Origin: Bacteroidota bacterium
GTDB lineage: Bacteria; Bacteroidota; Bacteroidia; Flavobacteriales; Weeksellaceae
NCBI GenBank assembly: GCA_023461035.1
Contig: JAEWOD010000035.1
Span: 1-64,000 of the forward strand
DNA: 64,000 bases
Direction of reading: 5' to 3'
Position 1 is the first letter of the stretch. Every line of letters begins with the position of its first letter. The notes beneath the pieces are model-generated. The model was not told where the DNA came from. It worked only from the letters and a program-made list of their open reading frames with translations, and did no database searches. Positions 23,970-33,176 of the stretch are shown piece after piece. The translations under genes were made by a program, and so were the position numbers.

Positions 23970-26126
23970 ATGAAGAGAATTGGCTTGTATTGTGCAGCAC
24001 TGTTTTTGACCACACAAATGTCCTATGCACAAGAAGATGAAATAATTGATTCGACAAAAGTAGTTGGGTTAAGCGATGTTGTGATAACGGGGCAATATTC
24101 TGCTCAATCGGTAGATAAGTCCCTTTACCAAGTTGAAGTTATAACTGCTGAAGATATAAAAAATCAGGCCGGAAATACGGTAGCCGACATTCTTTCGCTG
24201 GCTTTAAATGTACTGATTATCCCAAACGGACAAAATGGAGACTCACAAGTATCCATCATGGGACTAGACAGTGGTTATACAAAAATTCTGGTGGATAACA
24301 TTCCAATCATCGGTGACAACGGTTTGGGTAATTACATTGATTTAACAAAAATAAATTTGGATAATGTTGAACGGATTGAAATAGTAAAAGGCGCAATGGG
24401 AGTTGATTACGGAAGTAATGCCCTCGCAGGAGTCATTAACATCATTACCAAAAAGAACATACAAAAGAAATGGAAAATCAATGCTTTTGTACAAGAAGAA
24501 ACGGTAGGAGATGAATATGACTGGTATGAGGATGGGGGTGTCAGCAAAGGAAAAGGAAGACACATACAATCATTGGAAGTTTCCCATAAAATTTCGGAAA
24601 AATGGTTGGTTTCCGTTGGAGCAAACCGAAATGATTTTCAAGGTTTTTGGGGTGAAAGAAAAGGAAAACAACATATTGATACTTCCAATCCTCAAGATAA
24701 CCTGCGGGGATATGAATGGCTTCCAAAGGAACAAATCAATGCCCATGCTTTGTTAAGCTACAAATCCAAAAACTTCAGCGCTTTCTATAAGGGCAATTTC
24801 ATGACGGAAGAAGTGAATTATTTCAGTCCGACCATTACGGAAGAGCCTTTGGGTGGGGCAGAGAGAACTTATATTTCAAACAATACCGATTACAGGACTT
24901 ACCGTTGGGTACACCACTTAAATCTATCTGCAAACTTGTTTGAAAAAGTAAAATACATGGGAGATTTCTCTTATCAATCCCAGGAACGACAGTCCAGAAC
25001 TTATGCTTATGATGTTCCTAATCGTGTAAATTACACCCATGCAGAATATGCCCGTTATCTTCAATCGGAAGCATTTTATTCGCGCGGAACTTTTAGCAAT
25101 TTCCTGAAAAACAATTGGATTAATTTTCAGGTCGGATACGAATTGGACAACACAAAAGGATACAGAGCCAAAATATCAGGTGTTTTTGACAATGAAATCG
25201 ATAAAAGCATTGGCTCCTATGCCGGATTTCTATCGGCAGAAATTAACACAGGAACCGGCTTGTTTATCCGTCCCGGATTCAGAGCGAGTTTCAGCAATAT
25301 TTTTGAGAACATTTACAACTATTCTGTAAGCTCTAAATTCGATTTTTCTTCCCATTCCAATTTGCGTTTTGTAATTGGAACAGCCAATCGTTATCCCGTA
25401 TTTGATGAACTCTATACTTATTTTGTGGATGCCAATCACGATGTACGCGGAAACGAAAATTTAGTACCGGAAAAAGGATATTCAACTTCCATCCAATGGA
25501 ATTATAAAACCAACGGAGCTGGTGTAAAATCGACTCATAACATCAGCACGCTTTATTTGGACAATGATGACAGGATAGAATTGGCTGCCATCAATTTTAA
25601 TCCTTTGCAATACCAATATATCAATATAGACAAATACAAATCCTGGGGCATAAGCACCGCCAACCGATTTATAATAGGAGATTTCGATTTAAATCTCGGT
25701 GCCTCCCTTATTGGGATTTCCCGCAGGTTGGACAGTAATGAAATCGACCCAAATGATGAATTCAGATATTCTATTGAAGCCAATGCTGCTGCAAATTATA
25801 CCTTTCCCAAATGGGCTACTACCCTTTCTCTTTATTACAAATATAATGGAAGGTCTACTCAATATGTAATGGAAGGTGGTCTTACTGAAGAAGCTTATTA
25901 TCGATTGGGTGAACAGGAAGATTTTAATCTGATGAATTTTTCAGTTCGCAAAGGCTTCCTTGATAATAAATTCGAACTTACACTAGGTGCGAGAAACATT
26001 TTTGATGTGACCTCCATCCAAAACACAACACAACCCGGATCTGCTCACTCAGATGCTGCAAGCCAACAAATGCTGTTTTATGGCAGATCCTATTTCTTAA
26101 AATTAAACTTTAATTTAGATTTCTAA
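23970..26126 (+). CDS. TonB-dependent outer-membrane receptor (heme/HmuR-like by context)
   Basis: Outer-membrane transporter of 718 aa with signal peptide (about 1-21, ending MSYAQ). The plug (about 40-150) contains VSIMGLDSGYTKILVDNIP, INLDNVERIEIVKGAMGVDYGSNALAGVINI, and the 22-strand barrel ends in FLKLNFNLDF with a terminal aromatic. There is no N-terminal carboxypeptidase-regulatory domain, unlike SusC types. The next gene, 12 bp downstream, encodes an HmuY-like lipoprotein, so the pair probably takes up heme or another iron compound. Substrate is inferred from this pairing only. Confidence 0.88.
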   Translation: MKRIGLYCAALFLTTQMSYAQEDEIIDSTKVVGLSDVVITGQYSAQSVDKSLYQVEVITAEDIKNQAGNTVADILSLALNVLIIPNGQNGDSQVSIMGLDSGYTKILVDNIPIIGDNGLGNYIDLTKINLDNVERIEIVKGAMGVDYGSNALAGVINIITKKNIQKKWKINAFVQEETVGDEYDWYEDGGVSKGKGRHIQSLEVSHKISEKWLVSVGANRNDFQGFWGERKGKQHIDTSNPQDNLRGYEWLPKEQINAHALLSYKSKNFSAFYKGNFMTEEVNYFSPTITEEPLGGAERTYISNNTDYRTYRWVHHLNLSANLFEKVKYMGDFSYQSQERQSRTYAYDVPNRVNYTHAEYARYLQSEAFYSRGTFSNFLKNNWINFQVGYELDNTKGYRAKISGVFDNEIDKSIGSYAGFLSAEINTGTGLFIRPGFRASFSNIFENIYNYSVSSKFDFSSHSNLRFVIGTANRYPVFDELYTYFVDANHDVRGNENLVPEKGYSTSIQWNYKTNGAGVKSTHNISTLYLDNDDRIELAAINFNPLQYQYINIDKYKSWGISTANRFIIGDFDLNLGASLIGISRRLDSNEIDPNDEFRYSIEANAAANYTFPKWATTLSLYYKYNGRSTQYVMEGGLTEEAYYRLGEQEDFNLMNFSVRKGFLDNKFELTLGARNIFDVTSIQNTTQPGSAHSDAASQQMLFYGRSYFLKLNFNLDF

Positions 26127-26138
26127 TCCCTTTTGAAA

Positions 26139-27215
26139 ATGAAAATTTATTTAAAAGCAACCATCCTCTCTATACTCTTCTTCAGCCAAAGTTGTTTAAA
26201 AGAAGATGACGGAATTATTCCTGTTTCACCGTATGCAGGAGGATTGGTTGAATCAGGAACACAAGGTGACGCTACCTATGCCGACCAGATCTGGATTGAT
26301 TTGAGTAATGGCCAAATGGATTATACATCAAGAACAGACTGGGATTTAGGATTTTACAGCGGAGAAGAATTCAGAGTGATATTAAATAATTCTATCATGA
26401 TGGCTGCCGCACCCATAGAAGGTGTAACGGAACTCAATCAAGTTAATTCTGCAATGGTAGCAGACTTACAGGATGTAGTTCAGGTTGCCAATTTTGACCC
26501 AAATAATGTTCAATACATTGACAACGTAACGGGTGATTACCTTAATGACGGAACCGTTATTGCGGAAATAAATGCAGATCCATCTGAAAACAAAGTCTAT
26601 CTCATCAATATGGGACGCGGTATATATGACGGGCCTGTTGAACCAGAAACTTCTTATGCTGCAGGAAATCTGAGAGGTTGGAAAAAGATTAAAATAACCA
26701 GAGAAGCAGATGCCTATAAAATTCAATATGCCGATTTAGATGATACGTCTTATCAAGAATTCATCATCCAAAAAAATCCGGTATATAATTTTACCTTTTT
26801 CAGTATGACAAATAATCAGTTAATTGATATACAACCTGCTAAAACAGATTGGGATATTTGCTATACGGTATTTACAAACGTGATAGATGGTGCTGGTACC
26901 TATATCTATTCCGATTTTCTTGTTTCCAATATCTGGGGAGGGGCATCGGCTTATCAAATTACCATCTCAGGAGGAGAAGACGCAGATGCCGCTTACAATA
27001 ATTTCTCTGCTACTGATATCGATGAATCTTTGTTCATCTCAAATGATCAAAGGGTAATCGGAAGTAATTGGCGGGATGTATTTACAGGCGTTTTATCAGA
27101 CAGGTTTTATATTTTGAAAGATCCAAACGGTATTTATTTCAAAATACGATTTATACGCATGCTTGATAACAACAGTTACCGTGGATATTTCCAATTTGAA
27201 TACGAACCTCTTTAA
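26139..27215 (+). CDS. HmuY-like heme-binding lipoprotein
   Basis: Surface lipoprotein of 358 aa; the lipobox is FFSQSC with C at about residue 19. Two copies of a T-DWD motif occur, SRTDWDLGFYSG and KTDWDICYTVF, typical of the HmuY family, a beta-rich hemophore family first known in Porphyromonas gingivalis. It is longer than P. gingivalis HmuY (about 216 aa). The ATG at 26139 is preferred to an in-frame TTG two codons upstream. It lies directly behind a TonB-dependent receptor and is followed by a terminator. Confidence 0.78.
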   Translation: MKIYLKATILSILFFSQSCLKEDDGIIPVSPYAGGLVESGTQGDATYADQIWIDLSNGQMDYTSRTDWDLGFYSGEEFRVILNNSIMMAAAPIEGVTELNQVNSAMVADLQDVVQVANFDPNNVQYIDNVTGDYLNDGTVIAEINADPSENKVYLINMGRGIYDGPVEPETSYAAGNLRGWKKIKITREADAYKIQYADLDDTSYQEFIIQKNPVYNFTFFSMTNNQLIDIQPAKTDWDICYTVFTNVIDGAGTYIYSDFLVSNIWGGASAYQITISGGEDADAAYNNFSATDIDESLFISNDQRVIGSNWRDVFTGVLSDRFYILKDPNGIYFKIRFIRMLDNNSYRGYFQFEYEPL

Positions 27216-27237
27216 TTGTTTTATAATTACAATCTGA

Positions 27238-27264
27238 AATCCTGATTCTGTCAGGATTTTTTTA
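27238..27264 (+). terminator. terminator after the HmuY-like gene
   Basis: AAATCCTGA and TCAGGATTT form a 9-bp hairpin with loop TTCTG... shortened to four bases, followed by a T-run. Confidence 0.75.
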
Positions 27265-27720
27265 TAGAATATTTTTACTCAGAGCCATCACATACCCCAA
27301 ATGAAGTGATTCGTGGAGATTATTAAAACGGATGGCGTCTTCTATAGTTTCCAATTTGATGCCGAAACTCGTCTCATACGGACGGAAATAGGAAAGTTCT
27401 TCTGCGAAATAATCTTTTCGTAAACGAACCTGTGTGGTTTGAAGCAGTTTGATTAAAGTACGCACATCTTCTTCCGTTACGTTTTGGTCGCCAAATGTTC
27501 CTTTTTTAAAACGATGCACCCAATCACTCTCCACCAGCATTTCGTTGTCAGAAAGATAATACGTCATCAATTGTTGGGTAACCAATGCGTGCGCACAATT
27601 CCAGAAAACATGGTTTTTAAATCCCATGGGGATAAAAATCAATCTTTTCAAATCATATGCATGTAAATAATTGATAAAATGTTTGCGTATTGTCGCCAAA
27701 TCTTCAAAATGCTTTTCCAT
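27262..27720 (-). CDS. DinB-like protein
   Basis: Protein of 152 aa, predicted four-helix bundle. NHVFWNCAHALVTQQLMTYY carries a first His pair and RFNNLHESLHLGYVMAL a C-terminal H-x-x-x-H pair, the metal-binding layout of the DinB/YfiT superfamily. Such proteins include thiol transferases, but many have no assigned reaction. It is transcribed away from mrp, whose promoter lies about 100 bp beyond its start. Confidence 0.78.
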   Translation of the reverse strand: MEKHFEDLATIRKHFINYLHAYDLKRLIFIPMGFKNHVFWNCAHALVTQQLMTYYLSDNEMLVESDWVHRFKKGTFGDQNVTEEDVRTLIKLLQTTQVRLRKDYFAEELSYFRPYETSFGIKLETIEDAIRFNNLHESLHLGYVMALSKNIL

Positions 27721-27823
27721 GGATTCAAGTCATTGTTTCACAAAATTATAAAACTATAAACAGAATCAAGAACTTCATAAGGAAAATCATTAGGTTGCAT
27801 TTCATAAAGCCACGTTTAATCCC

Positions 27824-27831
27824 TAAATTTG
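27824..27831 (+). promoter_or_regulatory. -7 box of mrp
   Basis: Consensus TAAATTTG, 17 bp before the ATG at 27849. Confidence 0.55.
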
Positions 27832-27848
27832 TAGCTTATTCAAAAGAA

Positions 27849-28955
27849 ATGAGCACGTTGAAAAGTCAGGCAATCGCTTTGCTGGAAGAATTGGGAATTG
27901 AAAAATGGATGAAAAATATCCAGGTGATGGGAAATCAGGTAATGTTGGACATCGTTTCGCATTCGCCTGCCATGCATGAACGGAAACGTTTGGAACAAGC
28001 ATTAAAAGCAGCTTTTAGCGAACAATTACCGGATGCCGATTTGAAATTAAATATATTGGTGGAAACGCCGGTTCAAAAAGACCCCAATCAGATCAAAGGA
28101 AACGAAATTCCGGGTGTGAAAAATATCGTCGCTATTTCTTCCGGAAAAGGAGGCGTTGGGAAATCAACTGTTTCTGCCAACTTGGCCATCAGTCTTCAAA
28201 AAATGGGATTCAAAGTCGGACTTCTGGATGCCGATATTTACGGGCCTTCGATGCCTACGATGTTTGATGTAGAAGGAGCACAACCTCATTCAGTTCAGGT
28301 GGATGGTAAATCCAAAATGAAACCGATAGAAAGTTATGGTGTGAAATTATTGTCCATCGGATTTTTTGCAGGAACAGACCAAGCAGTTGTTTGGCGGGGA
28401 CCGATGGCTTCCAAAGCTCTGCAACAAATGATCAGGGATGCACACTGGGGCGAATTGGATTTTTTATTGGTAGACTTGCCTCCGGGAACGGGCGACATTC
28501 ATTTGTCCATCGTACAGCAAATTCCGATTACGGGAGCGGTTATAGTAAGTACACCTCAACATATCGCATTGGCCGATGCGCGCAAAGGTGTGGCGATGTT
28601 TAAAATGGATGCGATTAATGTTCCGGTTTTGGGAATTATCGAAAATATGGCGTATTTTACTCCTGCCGAATTACCCGAAAACAAATATTATATTTTTGGG
28701 CAGAACGGCGCCAAAGATTTGTCCGAAAAACTGGATGTACCCTTTTTGGGAGAAATTCCGTTGGTACAAAGCATACGAGAAGCAGCAGATGTAGGAAGGC
28801 CGGCGGCTTTGCAGGAAAATTCTGCCGTTTCAGCCATTTATGAAAAAATTGCCCAAAATATGATTGTCAGTCTGGTGGAGCGAAATGATACGCTTCCGCC
28901 GACCGAAGCGGTACGAATAACAAATATGGCAGGTTGTGCTGCCGTCAAAAAATAA
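27849..28955 (+). CDS. mrp: Mrp/NBP35 family Fe-S carrier ATPase
   Basis: P-loop ATPase of 368 aa that carries and delivers [4Fe-4S] clusters. An N-terminal MIP18/DUF59 domain (about 1-75) precedes the deviant Walker A ISSGKGGVGKSTVSANLA (about 98-115), LLDADIYGPSMPTMF and LLVDLPPGTGDIHLS. A longer frame extends 53 codons upstream but lacks similarity, and the promoter box at 27824 lies within it, so 27849 is chosen. The cluster-binding CxxC often found in this family is not obvious. The Nfu gene follows 14 bp later. Confidence 0.93.
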   Translation: MSTLKSQAIALLEELGIEKWMKNIQVMGNQVMLDIVSHSPAMHERKRLEQALKAAFSEQLPDADLKLNILVETPVQKDPNQIKGNEIPGVKNIVAISSGKGGVGKSTVSANLAISLQKMGFKVGLLDADIYGPSMPTMFDVEGAQPHSVQVDGKSKMKPIESYGVKLLSIGFFAGTDQAVVWRGPMASKALQQMIRDAHWGELDFLLVDLPPGTGDIHLSIVQQIPITGAVIVSTPQHIALADARKGVAMFKMDAINVPVLGIIENMAYFTPAELPENKYYIFGQNGAKDLSEKLDVPFLGEIPLVQSIREAADVGRPAALQENSAVSAIYEKIAQNMIVSLVERNDTLPPTEAVRITNMAGCAAVKK

Positions 28956-28956
28956 T

Positions 28957-28964
28957 TAACTTTG
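28957..28964 (+). promoter_or_regulatory. -7 box of the nfu gene
   Basis: TAACTTTG, 5 bp before the ATG at 28970, so the message would be nearly leaderless. Confidence 0.5.
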
Positions 28965-28969
28965 TCGTT

Positions 28970-29227
28970 ATGGAAAATGAAACTTTAATCCAAAGAATTG
29001 AAAAGGCATTAGCAGAAATCAGACCTTTTTTGAACAATGATGGTGGAGATATAGAATTGGTATCAGTTGAAAACGATGTGGTCAATGTACGTTTGCAGGG
29101 GACTTGTACAGATTGTACGATTAACCAAATGACTTTAAAGGCAGGTGTGGAAATGACCATCAAAAAATATGCTCCTGAAATCAATAAAGTGGTCAATCTG
29201 GATGCTATCAAACCGCTGATGGGTTAA
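28970..29227 (+). CDS. NifU C-terminal domain (Nfu-type) Fe-S scaffold
   Basis: Small protein of 85 aa consisting only of the NifU-like C-terminal domain: LAEIRPFLNNDGGDIELVSV, then the cluster-binding CxxC in GTCTDCTINQMTLKAGVE. It assembles or transfers Fe-S clusters and follows mrp, which has the same kind of task. The ATG at 28970 is used because the upstream alternative overlaps the -7 box. Confidence 0.93.
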   Translation: MENETLIQRIEKALAEIRPFLNNDGGDIELVSVENDVVNVRLQGTCTDCTINQMTLKAGVEMTIKKYAPEINKVVNLDAIKPLMG

Positions 29228-29292
29228 CCGAATATCCACTTTCAGTTCAAATTTTGGCAAAATCTTTGTTTTGAAAGTGCAAAACCAACTCA

Positions 29293-30063
29293 ATGAAAAA
29301 ATCCTTCTTGTTTTTATTTATCACTCTATTTTTACTTTCTTTTATAGGGAGCGAATCCCAAAATTATAAAGAGGGTGAATTTTTAAAATACCGTATTCAT
29401 TATGGTCTTTTAAATGCCGGATTTGCTACGCTGGAAGTGAAAAATACAACTTATGAAGGAAAACCTCATTTCCATGTGATTGGTGAGGGTTCTTCTTCTG
29501 GTGCTGTCAGAGCATTTTATAAGGTGGATGACCGATATGAAAGCTATATCAACCAAGCCACCGACAAACCCTCCAAATTTATTCGGAAAATAAGTGAAGG
29601 CGGATATGAACGTGATCAGGTATTCACTTTTGACCATAATAAAAAAATTGTTACCATCAATGACAAACTAAGACAGAAAGTAACCTATAAAGATTTTGAA
29701 GGAAGTGTTCAGGATCTACTTTCAGCGTTTTATTATTTAAGAAATTATGATACGGACGGTTTGGGAACAGGCGACTTTATCAATGTCGATATTTTCATGA
29801 CTGATGAAACCTATAAATTCAAATTGAAGGTTTTAGGACGGGAAACCATGAATACAAAATTCGGAAATATCAAGGTAATCAAAATCCGTCCTTATGTTCA
29901 GTCGGGTCGTATTTTCAAAGAATCAGAAAGTGTAACGATGTGGGTAACGGATGACAAAAACCATATTCCGGTTCAGATAAAAGCCGAGTTGACTGTTGGT
30001 TCTTTAAAAGCTGATTTATATAGTTATAAAAACACAAAATACACGCTTCATTTTACCAAGTAA
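29293..30063 (+). CDS. DUF3108 exported protein
   Basis: Protein of 256 aa with signal peptide (about 1-22). It has the DUF3108 pattern GEFLKYRIHYGLLNAGFATLEV at the start of the mature part and VQDLLSAFYYLRNYDTDGL, then KFGNIKVIKIRP. Family members are periplasmic beta-rich proteins of unknown function. An imperfect terminator follows at 30078-30112. Confidence 0.82.
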   Translation: MKKSFLFLFITLFLLSFIGSESQNYKEGEFLKYRIHYGLLNAGFATLEVKNTTYEGKPHFHVIGEGSSSGAVRAFYKVDDRYESYINQATDKPSKFIRKISEGGYERDQVFTFDHNKKIVTINDKLRQKVTYKDFEGSVQDLLSAFYYLRNYDTDGLGTGDFINVDIFMTDETYKFKLKVLGRETMNTKFGNIKVIKIRPYVQSGRIFKESESVTMWVTDDKNHIPVQIKAELTVGSLKADLYSYKNTKYTLHFTK

Positions 30064-30077
30064 TTAATGGAAATTTA

Positions 30078-30112
30078 AAAGACCATCCTTTTTTAATTGG
30101 GACGGCCTTTTT
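30078..30112. terminator. terminator after the DUF3108 gene
   Basis: AAAGACCATCC pairs imperfectly with GGGACGGCCTTTTT across a T/A-rich loop, between convergent genes. Confidence 0.55.
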
Positions 30113-30130
30113 ATGTATGCTTATTTTCTT

Positions 30131-30547
30131 TTAACCTAACCAGGCATCCCAAGGAATTCTCGACACGACACAAGCCAAAGCCAGCAATCCCAAAATCGCA
30201 GGTGCCATTTTGACAATCTCTGATTTTTTGAGTTTAGAATTGGCAATGGTGATGAAAACCACAGCTGCAAACATCATGAGCGGGTGTTCCATAGCGTATA
30301 GCCTGTTTGTGGGGTCTTTCATTGTATCTTCGGTCCATTTTGCATAGGGTGAAACAAAATACAGAATAACACCGGCTATCAGCTGAATATGAAAAGTCAA
30401 AGTAGTAAAGAAACTGAGTTTGGTGATAAAGTTGTTTCTTGCTTTTTTGTTGATGGCATAAAATCCTACCATTACGAAAAACAGTACACCCATCAATAAA
30501 GTCAGATAGGCCCAACCGCTGTGAAAATTTTGTAAAAAATTGTACAT
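30131..30547 (-). CDS. four-helix membrane protein, function unknown
   Basis: Integral membrane protein of 138 aa with four helices (about 13-33, 45-68, 90-110, 115-133). MEHPLMMFAAVVFITIANSK contains a His in a helix, reminiscent of cytochrome-type heme ligands, but this is not enough to assign a redox role. The start MYNFLQNFHSG at 30547 is chosen because a -7 box lies at 30573-30580, inside the longer reading frame. Confidence 0.65.
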   Translation of the reverse strand: MYNFLQNFHSGWAYLTLLMGVLFFVMVGFYAINKKARNNFITKLSFFTTLTFHIQLIAGVILYFVSPYAKWTEDTMKDPTNRLYAMEHPLMMFAAVVFITIANSKLKKSEIVKMAPAILGLLALACVVSRIPWDAWLG

Positions 30548-30572
30548 AATGTTTTGCTTTTTAAGTGCCTCA

Positions 30573-30580
30573 CAAAAATA
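30573..30580 (-). promoter_or_regulatory. -7 box of the membrane protein gene
   Basis: TATTTTTG on the minus strand, 25 bp before the ATG. Confidence 0.5.
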
Positions 30581-30584
30581 AAAA

Positions 30585-30612
30585 AAAGCCACTCAAGACT
30601 GAGCGGCTTTCT
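30585..30612 (-). terminator. terminator of the receptor gene at 30634
   Basis: AAAGCCACTC and GAGCGGCTTT pair with one mismatch; on the minus strand it is followed by a T-rich tract just past the receptor stop. Confidence 0.75.
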
Positions 30613-30633
30613 GTATTTTATACTGATACTAAA

Positions 30634-33060
30634 TTAGAAGTTGAATTGAACACCTGCGTTAAAGGTTCTTCCAAGACCCCATCCGTACCCAAATGCATCT
30701 TTCATGATGATATATTGGGTATTAGCCAAGTTTTTCACGTTACCTCTCAATCGCACGGATTGTTTACCGAATTTTAATTCATATGTAACACCGGCATCAA
30801 ATAATGCGAATGGTGCAACTTCGTCTTGTTCATAAACTTCACCTTCATTAACTGCTTCGATAACTCCCAGAGGATCCACAGTTTGGTATGTATTTGCATA
30901 GTAGTTGAAGTCCATATCAAAACTTAAACCTTTGCAAGGAGTAAAGATACCACCTACACCAAATGTAAACTGAGCAGCATCACCTACTTTTACACCCGAC
31001 AAATCTACGTTTGGAAGTTCAGTCAAGTTGAAATCAGCATCTCTTGCCATTACTCTTGTTTCTCCGTCATATTGCCAATCTCCATAAGAAGCATAACCTC
31101 TGAATGACCATTCTCTGGAAACTTTGGTAAAGAAATCAACTTCTATCCCTTTGTGAACTTGGGTAATATTTGGATACAAGAAAGAGAAATCTTCTCCTTC
31201 AATTTGTCCGGAAGCAGACTCAAAACGATTGGCCCATTCTGTATGGTAAAGGTTTACATTTACTTTCAAGGCACGAGTACTGTATCGGTAACCAACTTCG
31301 AAACCTGTGATTTCTTCGTTATCCACTTCTGGCTCATATAAATCTACTGTGTTTGGCACAAAGATGTTGTCTAAGAAAGGTTGACGAGAATAAAATCCTG
31401 CGTTACCAAATACTGTATGCTCATCGTTAAATTCGTAAGCCAATCCTCCTTTGATATTGTATCCCAATTTGTTTACTTTTTCAGATTCAGCTTCTGTTGC
31501 ATAATTCCATCTGTCAAGTTTTACATAAGACTGGTTGGAAACAGCTCCCTGAACAAATGCAGAGAATCCTCCTTTTGCAAATTCAAACTGTCCGAATCCA
31601 CCCTGATAATTGATTCTCTCAGAGTTATCATACGCTACTCTTTGATCTTCACTTGCGCTGTTAAACAAAGCATTCCATGGGTCAGCTTCAAAAGTTTCAG
31701 TTACTACATGTGAAGTTGCTCCTTCATACCCTCTGGTATCTTGCCATCCGTTTAATCCTAACAAGTTTACAACTTGTCTGTAATGATCTCCTTTGTAGAA
31801 TCTCAAGTCTGCTCCTATGTTGAATGAAAAATATTCATTAATATCATAATTCAAGTTCGTTACAGCACCATACCAGAAATGGTTGTTTACGGAAGAACGA
31901 ATTGCTCCATTTTTGAAATCTCCACCGTTGTTACCGATTCCGTCGTCATCTGCTAAGTTGTTATCATAAATTTGATTCCAATTAATCAATCCGTCATCTG
32001 TCAATAAATTGGTAGTATTACTTGAGCTTCCCAAGTTCCCGGTTCCTCCACCTCTACCTAATGAAGCATAAACTACAGTTGACAATGATAAGTCACTGTT
32101 GATATTCCAGTCCCAGTTTAAGTTAGCAACCGGTTTGTGGTAATAGTTTCTTCTGAAGTTAAGAGCTTCTCCATCCAAAAACCCATAAGTATTATTGTAT
32201 TTTTTTCCGAATCCTCCTTCAGCTCCGCGATCCCATTGAGATTGCGATTTTGTGGAATAGTTTTGGTCATGCCATTGTGGTGCACCAAAAATCATTAAAT
32301 TCAAATTGTGGTGATCGTTTGGCTTATATCCAACTGAGAAGAAATAACTTTGACCTTGTCCGGCTGTTCCTCTGGCAAATTTTCTATGTCCTTGCCAATA
32401 ATCCAATAACATGGAGAATCCCCATTTTCCTTTCAATCCGGTATCATAAGCAACCGTTCCTTTATAATAACTGTCATTACCCATTACGAAACGAGCCATA
32501 CCTCCTTGTTGTTTCTCGGTAGCTTTAGTTACAATATTAACTGTACCTCCCACGGAAGAAATCGCTAATTTAGATGAACCAAGACCACGTTGTACCTGAA
32601 TAACATTGGCTACATCTGTCATGGAACTCCAGTTGGACCAATACATATTACCATCTTCCATACCGTTAATCGGCTGACCATTCAATAAATAAGCGGTGTT
32701 GGATTGGTCAAAACCACGCAAAAACATTTTAGAATCTCCAAAACCACCAGCCTGTCCGGAAACATAAACAGAAGGTGTATTTTTCAAAATTTCAGGAAAC
32801 TCAACATTTCCAACAGCTTTGTCCTGAATTTCCTGTTTCAAAATAGTTGAAACCGCTACAGGAGTTTTACGGTTTTCTTCCAAGTCAATTACCCCTTTCC
32901 CCACAATTACGGTTTCAGATAGTAAAATATCTTGTTCAAAATCTGTGGAGTCAACAGCTACAGAGTCCTGAAGTTCAGGATCGACCTGCGCATAAGTTAA
33001 AGTAGCCCCTCCTATTGCAATAAAGAAAGTAGCTTTTAAAAGTGTAGAGTTTAGCCTCAT
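30634..33060 (-). CDS. TonB-dependent outer-membrane receptor
   Basis: Receptor of 808 aa with signal peptide (about 1-23, ending ATLTYAQ). The plug domain has KNTPSVYVSGQAGGFGDSKM, LRGFDQSNTAYLLNGQPIN and VIQVQRGLGSSKLAISSVGG. The barrel ends in RTFNAGVQFNF. It resembles receptors whose plug reads NGMEDGNMYWSNW, common in Bacteroidota; there is no SusD partner. Its substrate is not evident from neighbours. The start MRLNSTLLK at 33060 is preferred to one 30 bp upstream that lacks signal-peptide character. Confidence 0.88.
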   Translation of the reverse strand: MRLNSTLLKATFFIAIGGATLTYAQVDPELQDSVAVDSTDFEQDILLSETVIVGKGVIDLEENRKTPVAVSTILKQEIQDKAVGNVEFPEILKNTPSVYVSGQAGGFGDSKMFLRGFDQSNTAYLLNGQPINGMEDGNMYWSNWSSMTDVANVIQVQRGLGSSKLAISSVGGTVNIVTKATEKQQGGMARFVMGNDSYYKGTVAYDTGLKGKWGFSMLLDYWQGHRKFARGTAGQGQSYFFSVGYKPNDHHNLNLMIFGAPQWHDQNYSTKSQSQWDRGAEGGFGKKYNNTYGFLDGEALNFRRNYYHKPVANLNWDWNINSDLSLSTVVYASLGRGGGTGNLGSSSNTTNLLTDDGLINWNQIYDNNLADDDGIGNNGGDFKNGAIRSSVNNHFWYGAVTNLNYDINEYFSFNIGADLRFYKGDHYRQVVNLLGLNGWQDTRGYEGATSHVVTETFEADPWNALFNSASEDQRVAYDNSERINYQGGFGQFEFAKGGFSAFVQGAVSNQSYVKLDRWNYATEAESEKVNKLGYNIKGGLAYEFNDEHTVFGNAGFYSRQPFLDNIFVPNTVDLYEPEVDNEEITGFEVGYRYSTRALKVNVNLYHTEWANRFESASGQIEGEDFSFLYPNITQVHKGIEVDFFTKVSREWSFRGYASYGDWQYDGETRVMARDADFNLTELPNVDLSGVKVGDAAQFTFGVGGIFTPCKGLSFDMDFNYYANTYQTVDPLGVIEAVNEGEVYEQDEVAPFALFDAGVTYELKFGKQSVRLRGNVKNLANTQYIIMKDAFGYGWGLGRTFNAGVQFNF

Positions 33061-33176
33061 AACAATTATTGTTTTATAATTACGGGGCAAAGTTGCGAAC
33101 AGTTGTTTAGTTTTTTGTTAAGTGCGCGTTAATTTTTTTAACATATTTATCAACTTTTGCATGAATTTTATCAGTT

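Noticed and set aside
27690..27848. 53-codon N-terminal extension of Mrp
   Set aside because: The extension overlaps a consensus -7 box at 27824-27831 and the conserved MIP18 domain begins at the ATG at 27849.
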